DNA of 64,000 nucleotides, taken from Serratia grimesii NBRC 13537 (GTDB lineage: Bacteria; Pseudomonadota; Gammaproteobacteria; Enterobacterales; Enterobacteriaceae). The notes beneath the pieces are model-generated. The model worked only from the letters and a program-made list of their open reading frames with translations, had not been told where the DNA came from and made no database searches. The stretch lies in NCBI RefSeq assembly GCF_001590905.1, contig NZ_BCTT01000006.1, positions 1 to 64,000 of the forward strand, written 5' to 3'. Both the position numbers and the translations under genes were made by a program. This document shows positions 57,483-64,000 of this stretch, one piece after another; position 1 is the stretch's first letter; the number at the start of each line of letters is the position of its first letter.

Positions 57483-57932
57483 ATGAAAACACTGTTGGTC
57501 GCGGTTGATAACTCCGCTAATGCGCGCAAAGTCATTTCGCTGGCTGCTGAACAGGCATTGGCTCAGCAGGCGGCAGTAGTGGTGCTGTGCTGCGTAGACC
57601 TTAGCTATTCCATTGCCGGACCGTATGAAGTTGAAGTGGGTGAAGATCCGGCGGATTTTGGTTGCGCGCTGGATGAACAACAGGCCGCTGCCGCTGTGGT
57701 ACGCCAGGCGCTAACTGAACTGCAAGGCGTAGGCGTCAATGCGCGTGGGCGTGTGGTAGCCGGAGAGCCAGCAGAAACCATTGTTGCCCAGGCCAATGAG
57801 CTGAACGCGACGATGATTATTATGGGGCGCCGCCATCTTTCCCCCTTTAGACGACTGTTGAAAGGGTCGCATAGCGCCTTGGTGATTGAAAATGCCGATT
57901 GCCCGGTGTTGGTTGACGTGCGTGCCGACTGA
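57483..57932 (+). CDS. universal stress protein (UspA family)
   Basis: A 149-residue single-domain Usp protein. N-terminal LLVAVDNSANARKVI carries the conserved aspartate, and the C-terminal motif is MGRRHLSPFRRLLKGSHS; compared with the ATP-binding pattern GxxG-x9-GS, the second glycine is histidine here, so nucleotide binding is uncertain. It lies 12 bases after the IclR gene and 25 before the dehydrogenase. Confidence 0.9.
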   Translation: MKTLLVAVDNSANARKVISLAAEQALAQQAAVVVLCCVDLSYSIAGPYEVEVGEDPADFGCALDEQQAAAAVVRQALTELQGVGVNARGRVVAGEPAETIVAQANELNATMIIMGRRHLSPFRRLLKGSHSALVIENADCPVLVDVRAD

Positions 57933-57957
57933 CTGCCTTTGAACCCCGGAGCCGAAG

Positions 57958-58917
57958 ATGAAACTAAAATGTGCCATTCTTGATGATTATCAGCAGGTCG
58001 CGCTTAGCATGGCGGACTGGTCGACCATCGCTGATCGGGTTGAGGTGCTCGCAATCAGCCAACATTTTATCGACGAAGCGGAACTGGCGGTGCATCTACA
58101 GGACTGCGACATTCTGGTGATCATGCGCGAGCGCACGCCGATGACGGCAACGTTGTTGGCTCGCTTGCCCAAATTGAAACTATTGATCACCTCAGGTATG
58201 CGCAATGCCTCTATTGATCTGGCTGCTGCAACGCAGCGCGGGATTGTCGTCTGCGGTACCGACAGCGGTTCTGCTGCGCCGATGGAGCTGAGTTGGGCAT
58301 TATTGCTTGGGTTGGCTAAACACCTGGTGCCGGAAAATTACGGTCTACAGCACAACGGGCCTTGGCAGCAGTCGCTCGGTGTGACGCTGCAAGGTAAAAC
58401 GCTGGGTCTGCTGGGATTGGGTAAGATTGGTCGTCAAATGGCGGTGGTGGCGCAGGCTTTTGGCATGAAGGTACAGGCCTGGAGTCAAAACCTGACGGCA
58501 GAAAGGGCCGCTGAGGTTGGCGTTGCGTTGGCGGAATCAAAACAGGCGTTGTTTGCACAGAGCGATTTTATTTCCATTCACCTGGTGCTGAGTGACCGCA
58601 GTCGTGGGCTGGTTGGCCAACAAGAGCTGAAGGCAATGAAAAAAACCGCGTATCTGATTAATACCTCACGTGCAGCGATTGTCGATCGAACCGCGTTGAT
58701 TGATGCGTTACAGCATGGGCAGATTGCTGGTGCCGGGCTGGACGTATTTGAGGTTGAACCTTTGCCGGCTGATGATATCTTCCGCCGATTGCCTAATGTG
58801 CTGGCGACGCCACATCTTGGCTATGTGGCTGACAGCAACTATCAAATCTATTTCCGCGAAGCGCTCGAAAACATCGAGGCCTTTATCGCCGGTGTGCCGC
58901 TGCGCCGATTGGGGTAG
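57958..58917 (+). CDS. D-2-hydroxyacid dehydrogenase family protein
   Basis: NAD(P)-dependent oxidoreductase of 319 residues. The nucleotide site is GLLGLGKIG (near 149-157); catalytic residues are in NTSRAAIVD (Arg), DVFEVEPLP (Glu) and TPHLGYV (His). It resembles the phosphoglycerate/glyoxylate dehydrogenase group without a C-terminal regulatory domain. Third gene of the IclR run; the substrate is unknown, and the pump facing it may export a related acid. A palindromic repeat follows the stop by about 12 bases. Confidence 0.88.
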   Translation: MKLKCAILDDYQQVALSMADWSTIADRVEVLAISQHFIDEAELAVHLQDCDILVIMRERTPMTATLLARLPKLKLLITSGMRNASIDLAAATQRGIVVCGTDSGSAAPMELSWALLLGLAKHLVPENYGLQHNGPWQQSLGVTLQGKTLGLLGLGKIGRQMAVVAQAFGMKVQAWSQNLTAERAAEVGVALAESKQALFAQSDFISIHLVLSDRSRGLVGQQELKAMKKTAYLINTSRAAIVDRTALIDALQHGQIAGAGLDVFEVEPLPADDIFRRLPNVLATPHLGYVADSNYQIYFREALENIEAFIAGVPLRRLG

Positions 58918-58929
58918 CGCGGTTTGAAT

Positions 58930-59037
58930 CCCAAAATAATTGGAATTGCATCGCGTGGCAACTAAGCGCATCCCAGTGAGCGTACGGGGAGTACGTGATC
59001 GGGGTAAGTACAATGCAATTGCAAATATGCAGGGTAT
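58930..59037. repeat. palindromic intergenic repeat, inverted copy
   Basis: The AATAATTGGAATTGCAT block at the left is the reverse complement of the right end of the 29235 copy, so this copy is inverted. The centre is GTACGGGGAGTAC, unlike the others, and the right end is ATGCAGGGTATA. Degenerate but recognisable. It lies just upstream of dusC. Confidence 0.6.
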
Positions 59038-59109
59038 ATTCCCCCGAGACGCTTGTCTGCCGCAGGCATTCACCCGTATCATTGCGCGTCTTTTTTAGCA
59101 GGGGTAATC

Positions 59110-60039
59110 ATGCGCGTATTATTGGCTCCGATGGAGGGCGTTCTCGATTCTCTGGTGCGCGAGCTGCTCACCGAAGTAAACGACTACGATCTGTGCATCA
59201 CCGAATTCCTGCGCGTGGTTGATCAACTGCTGCCTGCCAAGTCTTTTTACCGTTTGTGCCCTGAATTGCATCACGCCAGCCGCACACCGTCTGGCACTTT
59301 GGTGCGTATCCAATTGCTCGGCCAATACCCGCAGTGGCTAGCCGAAAATGCTGCGCGTGCGGTTGAACTGGGATCTTACGGTGTCGATCTTAACTGTGGT
59401 TGCCCGTCGAAATTAGTGAATGGCAGCGGTGGTGGGGCGACGCTGCTGAAAGATCCGGAGCTGATTTACCAGGGTGCTAAAGCCATGCGTGCAGCGGTGC
59501 CAGCCCATTTGCCGGTGACGGTAAAAATACGGTTGGGTTGGGATAGCGACAGCCGCAGCTTTGAAATTGCCGATGCGGTGCAGCAGGCCGGCGCCACTGA
59601 GCTGGCGGTACACGGCCGTACCAAAGAGGACGGTTACAAGGCGGAACGTATCAATTGGGCGGCGATTGGCGAGATCCGCCAGCGCCTGACTATTCCTGTG
59701 ATCGCCAACGGCGAAATCTGGGACTACCAGAGTGCGCAAGACTGCCTGCAAACGACGGGCTGCGATGCGGTAATGCTTGGGCGTGGTGCGCTGAATGTGC
59801 CAAATTTGAGCCGGGTAGTGAAATACAATGAACCGCGCATGCCGTGGCCGCAGGTGGTGCTGTTACTGCAAAAATATGTTCATCTGGAAAAGCAGGGCGA
59901 TACCGGTTTGTACCACGTGGCGCGCATCAAACAATGGCTGGGGTATTTGCGTAAAGAATATGGCGAAGCGACTGAGCTGTTCAGCGAGATCCGTGCGCTC
60001 ACCAATTCGAAGGACATTGCGCGAGTTATCTGCCGTTAA
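59110..60039 (+). CDS. dusC: tRNA-dihydrouridine(16) synthase DusC
   Basis: FMN enzyme reducing U16 in tRNA D-loops. The start at 59110 ([19 protein letters not shown]) gives 309 residues; the longer frame to 59053 enters the repeat. Motifs: [20 protein letters not shown] with the catalytic cysteine near 98, [16 protein letters not shown] near 164-180 and [13 protein letters not shown] near 228. Single gene with a hairpin after it. Confidence 0.96.
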   Translation: MRVLLAPMEGVLDSLVRELLTEVNDYDLCITEFLRVVDQLLPAKSFYRLCPELHHASRTPSGTLVRIQLLGQYPQWLAENAARAVELGSYGVDLNCGCPSKLVNGSGGGATLLKDPELIYQGAKAMRAAVPAHLPVTVKIRLGWDSDSRSFEIADAVQQAGATELAVHGRTKEDGYKAERINWAAIGEIRQRLTIPVIANGEIWDYQSAQDCLQTTGCDAVMLGRGALNVPNLSRVVKYNEPRMPWPQVVLLLQKYVHLEKQGDTGLYHVARIKQWLGYLRKEYGEATELFSEIRALTNSKDIARVICR

Positions 60040-60049
60040 AGACGAAACA

Positions 60050-60066
60050 GGGGAGCGGTGCTCCCC
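60050..60066. terminator. hairpin between dusC and the DJ-1/PfpI gene
   Basis: GGGGAGC-GGT-GCTCCCC, a 7-bp stem between convergent stops. No T-run follows on the plus strand and only a weak one on the minus strand. Confidence 0.55.
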
Positions 60067-60080
60067 CATTGAGCTAACAG

Positions 60081-60770
60081 TTATTTTCCTGCCAGCAACC
60101 TAAGCACTTCATCCGCCACTGCAGCACCCGATGCCGGGTTTTGCCCCGTGGCGACCCGTTGGTCGCTCAAAGCAAATTCGGCCCAGGGTTCAGCCGCTTT
60201 TTGGTAAATCGCCCCGCGTTTTTTCAGCTCAGTTTCGGTCAAATAGGGTACTAGTTTGTCCAGCTCGGCCAGTTTTTCCTCTTCATTGCTGAAGCCGGTG
60301 ACCTTTTTGCCGCTAATCAGATAGTCGCCGTTGGCCAGTTTGATATTTAACAAACCAATAGCCCCGTGGCACACGGAAGAAACCACACCACCGCTTTCAT
60401 AAATCGACTGGCTAAGGGTTTGCAATGCGGGGTTATCCAGGAAGTCCCAGATAACGCCGTGACCACCGGCATAGTAGATCGCACCATAGTCGGCGGCGTT
60501 GACCTGAGACGGTTTCAATGTGGCCCCGAGCCGGTTCATAAACGATTTATTCTGATACCACTCCCAGTCCGTGGCATCGGCCATCGCGAGACTGTGAGGA
60601 TCTATCGGGGTGTAACCGCCTAACGGGCTGACGTACTCAACCTCATAGCCCGCCGCTTCAACTTTCTTGACGAAGTGCACCGCCTCACCGAGCCATAGGC
60701 CGGTGGCGCGATCGATACTGGGGTATTTTGCAATACTGGTGAGTACTACCAGGATCTTCTTTTTCATCAT
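60081..60770 (-). CDS. DJ-1/PfpI-superfamily protein (type 1 glutamine amidotransferase-like)
   Basis: A 229-residue protein with the nucleophile elbow SSVCHGAIGLL (C134, H135) and the supporting glutamate E29 in GLWLGEA, the pattern of Hsp31/GLX3-type DJ-1 proteins. Such proteins act as cofactor-free glyoxalases, chaperones or deglycases. The region around 70-80 (WEWYQNKSF) is typical of the Hsp31-like subgroup. Monocistronic, upstream of nothing it clearly serves. Exact activity cannot be chosen from sequence. Confidence 0.88.
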   Translation of the reverse strand: MMKKKILVVLTSIAKYPSIDRATGLWLGEAVHFVKKVEAAGYEVEYVSPLGGYTPIDPHSLAMADATDWEWYQNKSFMNRLGATLKPSQVNAADYGAIYYAGGHGVIWDFLDNPALQTLSQSIYESGGVVSSVCHGAIGLLNIKLANGDYLISGKKVTGFSNEEEKLAELDKLVPYLTETELKKRGAIYQKAAEPWAEFALSDQRVATGQNPASGAAVADEVLRLLAGK

Positions 60771-60825
60771 GCTTCCTCTCGGTTGACTGCTTCCATCGGG
60801 CTAAAGTATAGCCAACCTCCGCGCA

Positions 60826-61617
60826 TTAACCGTCCAGATCGATCGCAAAATAGTGCATTAGTGCTTCACGGCGTTCTTCTTCCGAATGCAGCGTCGATTC
60901 CCGACGGTGGTGATCCTCAGTGATAATCAATTTGTTCTCGCTGATGGTCACCCGGCCGTTTTCCGTGGCGTGGGAGCACACCAATTTCTGGGTAAAATGC
61001 GATAGCGGTGAAGTGCTGTGGTAATGGCACATGTCGGAAAATTCGTTGAGCTGGCGTTTTTTCAGACTGAAACGATAGAGTGTTTTGGCGTGAGAACGCT
61101 GATCGCCGTTGCGGCGCTCCAGAAAGTAAATCTCGCCTTCTTGTTCCAAATGAAAGGTACCGGTGCTTTGTGGCTGTTGCTCGGCAGTCGTGATCTTTAG
61201 CGGGGTCAGAAAAGAATCACCAAACCCCACGTCCACCAGATAGGGTTGATCCAGCTCTACCAGTAGCGCCATGTGGTCGAACGGTGGGCCAAAGCTGCCG
61301 TCACGGGCGCGGATCTCGCCGGAAATAAAATGCACGCTAAAGCCAATGTCCTGTAACAACAAAGCAAATAGTCGGTTTAGCTCATAGCAAAAGCCGCCAC
61401 GATTGTGTTCGACAATTTTACTGAACAGCGCCGCTTCTTCCAGATGAATGCCCTGGTGATAAATAATGCTCAGGTTCTCAAAGGGAACGTTCAGCATATG
61501 ACCACGGTGTAATTGTTGCAGCGTCAGAAGATCAGGTTTGGGGATGCCTGCGAATCCAATATGTTGCAGGTAGCGTTGTCTGTCCACAGCGTGTCTCACG
61601 GCAGAAAAATTGAACAT
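60826..61617 (-). CDS. arylamine N-acetyltransferase
   Basis: Transfers acetyl from acetyl-CoA to arylamines or hydrazines. The 263 residues carry the catalytic triad C77 in RGGFCYELN, H115 in PPFDHMALLV and D129 in VDVGFGDSF. The C-terminal 30 residues are unusually charged (repeated Glu and Arg). E. coli NhoA is 281 residues, so this is slightly shorter but complete in motifs. It lies 55 bases upstream of the DJ-1 gene start on the same strand. Confidence 0.9.
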   Translation of the reverse strand: MFNFSAVRHAVDRQRYLQHIGFAGIPKPDLLTLQQLHRGHMLNVPFENLSIIYHQGIHLEEAALFSKIVEHNRGGFCYELNRLFALLLQDIGFSVHFISGEIRARDGSFGPPFDHMALLVELDQPYLVDVGFGDSFLTPLKITTAEQQPQSTGTFHLEQEGEIYFLERRNGDQRSHAKTLYRFSLKKRQLNEFSDMCHYHSTSPLSHFTQKLVCSHATENGRVTISENKLIITEDHHRRESTLHSEEERREALMHYFAIDLDG

Positions 61618-61662
61618 AAAATAGTTGGGTTTGGCAAAGTTGTGAGGGCAATAAGTGCTATG

Positions 61663-62601
61663 TCAGAACGCTGGGGGTTTGCCCGCCGCCTGCAGCAACA
61701 GATTTACCCAGCGACGGGTGGTGGTGCTAACGAACGCGCTGTCTGCCCAGCAAAGGCGGTACTGGTAGGCTGCAGGCAATTGCCGGCCCTCATTAAACAC
61801 CCGAACCAACTTGCCAGCGGCAAGGGCATCCTGCGCGACGGCCAGGCTACCGAGCACAATGCCATTGCCTTCAATTGCTTCTTGCAGCGCATGGCCGACG
61901 CTATTGAACGTGAGAATACCGCGTGGTGCCGCAGCACCGTCACCAAAGGCCGCGAACCAGTCTTGCCAACTGGCGACACCCAACCCTTGAGCATCTTTCC
62001 ACGGCGAGTGTATCAACTGCGATTGTGCAACATCGGTAGGGGTTGCGAGTTCAGGGTGTGCAGTGAGAAATGCTGGGCTTGCCAGTGGCGCGAAGGCATC
62101 GGCGAGTAGCTCGCGGGAGTGCGGCGGTGGGGTGCGCGTTGGACTGTAGCGAATGGCGATATCCGCTTCGCCATTGGCCATATCGCGCAGACTTTCATTG
62201 GCATCCAACACCAGAGAAACATCAGGATCGGCGCGGCGCAATGCCGGTAGGCGCACTGCCAGCCAGTGGCTGGCAATACCCAGCGTGCAGGTCAGTTTCA
62301 GTGTTTGCTGTTGTTCTGGCCGGACGCGATCGCTGGCTTTTTGTAGCAGCGTCAGAGCGCGGGTAACGTCGATCGCTAGCCGTTTTCCCGTCTCATTGAG
62401 TGCTACTGCGTTGCCTTTACGGTGAAATAATTCAACACCCAGCTCGTTCTCCAGATGGCGTATCTGGCGACTGACCGCACCCAGTGTCACGTTCAACTCT
62501 TCTGCCGCCTCGGTAAAACTGGCGCAGCGCGCCGCAACCTCGAATGTATGCAAGGCTTTCAGCGATGGCAGACGTGGTTGAGCGTTCAGCTTGAGTTTCA
62601 T
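61663..62601 (-). CDS. LysR-family regulator, GcvA type
   Basis: A 312-residue LysR protein. N-terminal helix-turn-helix (about 14-72) with LHTFEVAARCASFTEAAEEL, LGAVSRQIRHLE and the run ELGVELFHRKGNAVALNETG; effector domain from about 100, with the GcvA-like layout. It is divergent from the DMT transporter gene with 81 bases between starts, so that gene is a likely target. Effector unknown. Confidence 0.9.
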   Translation of the reverse strand: MKLKLNAQPRLPSLKALHTFEVAARCASFTEAAEELNVTLGAVSRQIRHLENELGVELFHRKGNAVALNETGKRLAIDVTRALTLLQKASDRVRPEQQQTLKLTCTLGIASHWLAVRLPALRRADPDVSLVLDANESLRDMANGEADIAIRYSPTRTPPPHSRELLADAFAPLASPAFLTAHPELATPTDVAQSQLIHSPWKDAQGLGVASWQDWFAAFGDGAAAPRGILTFNSVGHALQEAIEGNGIVLGSLAVAQDALAAGKLVRVFNEGRQLPAAYQYRLCWADSAFVSTTTRRWVNLLLQAAGKPPAF

Positions 62602-62682
62602 TCAACCATATTGCCAATCTATCGATGTTCCACAAGTGATTTTTTGCATACTTTTGAGGCAAAGATTCGGGAGGAATAAGAT

Positions 62683-63543
62683 GTGGACATACTGATGGGG
62701 CTGGCTGCCGCGCTGTGCTGGGGCGGCACGGATTTTTTGGTTGGAATTAACGCCAGATCGGTGGGGGTGCGCAGGGCTGTATTTTTTTCTCAAGCGATCG
62801 GGTTTGTGATCTTTACTGCGTTGTTGCTGGCCTCAACGTCATCTGTCTTTGCGGCTCCCGGTCTCGTTTGGGGCTTGGCATTACTGGCCGCTGGCTTGAT
62901 GGTGAGTGGTTCGTTAGCCTTGTCACAGGCCTTTGCCATCGGCAAGGCCGCGATGGTTGCTCCGTTGGTCACCAGCTACGGTGCGGTTACCACGTTGTTG
63001 TCATGGCTCAGTGGAGAGCCGCTTAATGTGCTAACGCTGGCAGGGCTGGCGATATGCCTGCTGGGCGTGATGCTGACGGCGATAAGCCCAGGGCGTCAGT
63101 TGGGTCACACGTCATCATCTTTACCGGCAATCGTCTTCGCGTTGCTCGCCGCATGCTGTTACGGCACGGGGTTCTGGTTGCAAGGGAAATACACGCTGCC
63201 AGTATTGGGCCCCAGCGTTAGCCTGTGGCTCGGCTATAGCGTAGGGCTGACGGTTCTGTTGACGCTAACAACTCAACGGCGCGCGCTGGTGGCGTGCCCA
63301 CGTTGGCGGCAGACTGGGTTACTGCTGGCCGCCAGTTTGCTCAACCTGGGCGGTTTTAGTGCGTTTTCCGTGGGGGCCAGCGGCGGGTCAGTGGCCGTGG
63401 TCACTGTGCTTAGTACCCTGTCAGGCGGAATTGCCGCGCTTCTAGGCACATTGCTGTTACGGGAACGGCTTTCTGCCCTACAGTGGTTGGGTGTATTGAC
63501 GGTACTGGTTGGTGCTGTGGTTCTGCATCTGAAATCAGCGTAG
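62683..63543 (+). CDS. DMT-superfamily (EamA) transporter
   Basis: A ten-helix inner-membrane exporter or importer of small metabolites. The 286 residues have two EamA halves (about 3-130 and 150-285), with SALQWLGVLTVLVGAVVL at the end. The start is probably GTG at 62683, 8 bases after a GGGAGG ribosome site; an out-of-frame ATG at 62681 overlaps it and opens only four codons, while an in-frame ATG at 62695 is too far from the ribosome site. Divergent LysR gene is the probable regulator. Confidence 0.88.
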   Translation: MDILMGLAAALCWGGTDFLVGINARSVGVRRAVFFSQAIGFVIFTALLLASTSSVFAAPGLVWGLALLAAGLMVSGSLALSQAFAIGKAAMVAPLVTSYGAVTTLLSWLSGEPLNVLTLAGLAICLLGVMLTAISPGRQLGHTSSSLPAIVFALLAACCYGTGFWLQGKYTLPVLGPSVSLWLGYSVGLTVLLTLTTQRRALVACPRWRQTGLLLAASLLNLGGFSAFSVGASGGSVAVVTVLSTLSGGIAALLGTLLLRERLSALQWLGVLTVLVGAVVLHLKSA

Positions 63544-63604
63544 CGGGTAAACTAATAGACGCCTTTTCCTGATGTGAAGCCTATAGAAATGTGCACCGCC
63601 ACGT

Positions 63605-64000
63605 TTACTCCCCTTCGGGCTGCATATTTTTCAGCATCCATTCACGTAACGAAACGACATCGGGACGATCGGCCATATCTTCCCGAGTCACCAAATAATA
63701 ATTCGCACCAGGCAAAGAGAAATCAAAAGGTGCAACCAGCATTCTTCGCTTTATCAAATCTTCTGCCAGTAACTTACTGGCAATAACGACACCCTGGCCT
63801 GCTACTGCCGCCTGCAGTGCATGGGTTTCGTCACTGAAATACAGTCCTCTGGACACATTTAAGCTTTCCGGCCCGTAACGTTGTTGCCAGTGTTTCCAGT
63901 CAGGACGTTCTGCAGGAACATGCCGATGTTCGACGTGAAACAACGTTGTGTCATGTAAGTCACTCAGCGTCTTCAAGGCCAGTGTGGGGCTGGCCACCAC
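63605..64000 (-). CDS. LysR-family regulator, C-terminal part (runs off the window)
   Basis: The effector domain of a GcvA-like LysR regulator: PDWKHWQQRYGPESLNVSRG, SDETHALQAAVAGQGVVIAS and the closing VSLREWMLKNM are typical. About 131 residues are inside the window; the helix-turn-helix lies beyond 64000, so the apparent start is not real. It is a paralogue type of the regulator at 61663 and converges on the DMT gene. Confidence 0.85.
   Translation of the reverse strand: MVASPTLALKTLSDLHDTTLFHVEHRHVPAERPDWKHWQQRYGPESLNVSRGLYFSDETHALQAAVAGQGVVIASKLLAEDLIKRRMLVAPFDFSLPGANYYLVTREDMADRPDVVSLREWMLKNMQPEGE

Overview
The window looks like a chromosomal stretch of an enterobacterium close to Serratia (Yersiniaceae). 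Most proteins closely resemble their Escherichia coli counterparts from memory, and the order follows the E. coli nadA-to-dusC segment (lysine tRNAs, nadA-pnuC-zitB, aroG, gpmA, gal, mod, ybhA, pgl, ybhB, bio, uvrB, ybhK, moa, ybhL, ybhRSFG, cecR, rhlE, dusC). The palindromic repeats between genes resemble elements I remember from Yersinia and Serratia. No search was run, so the genus is an inference.

Layout. 1-920: three tRNA-Lys genes, then decayed tRNA tails carrying inserted twin-hairpin elements. 1145-2964: nadA and pnuC. 3002-7766 (minus): a BvgAS/EvgAS-type two-component system whose kinase gene overlaps the zinc exporter gene zitB by one base. 7973-10512: aroG, gpmA and psiF. 10709-14104: galTKM with an intact two-operator gal control region but no galE. 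14231-15761: a CPBP membrane protease and an isochorismatase-fold protein. 15889-27201: the molybdate locus modF, modE, acrZ, modABC, interrupted between modE and acrZ by a five-gene plus-strand cassette (TonB-dependent receptor, periplasmic binding protein, SAM methyltransferase, FecCD permease, ATPase). 27244-31722: ybhA, pgl, ybhB, a DmeF/RcnR metal efflux divergon and a YkvA-family gene. 31727-36698: bioA facing bioBFCD. 36737-38776: an orphan UrtE-type ATPase and a 1.3 kb gene-free stretch before uvrB. 38777-46211: uvrB, a VF530-type gene, ybhK, moaABCDE and ybhL. 46380-53815: the ybhRSFG exporter, cecR and rhlE. 53894-58917: an EmrAB-like pump facing an IclR regulator, a universal stress protein and a 2-hydroxyacid dehydrogenase. 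59110-64000: dusC, a DJ-1/PfpI protein, an arylamine N-acetyltransferase, two LysR regulators and a DMT transporter.

Functional links. ModE boxes lie before modABC and before moaABCDE, and a molybdenum-cofactor riboswitch precedes moaA, so molybdate import and cofactor synthesis share a regulator encoded here. Readable operators fit their genes: GalR/S for gal, BirA for bio, LexA and a DnaA-box pair before uvrB, CecR before cecR/rhlE, an RcnR/DmeR-type site between dmeF and its regulator, Fur before gpmA and a NadR-like site before nadA.

The parts least explained by the E. coli pattern are the metallophore-type uptake cassette with a Zur-like promoter palindrome, the two-component system coupled to zitB, the galE-less gal operon, the orphan urtE, repeats whose ends coincide with stop codons, and the repeated operator-like motif in front of the IclR gene.
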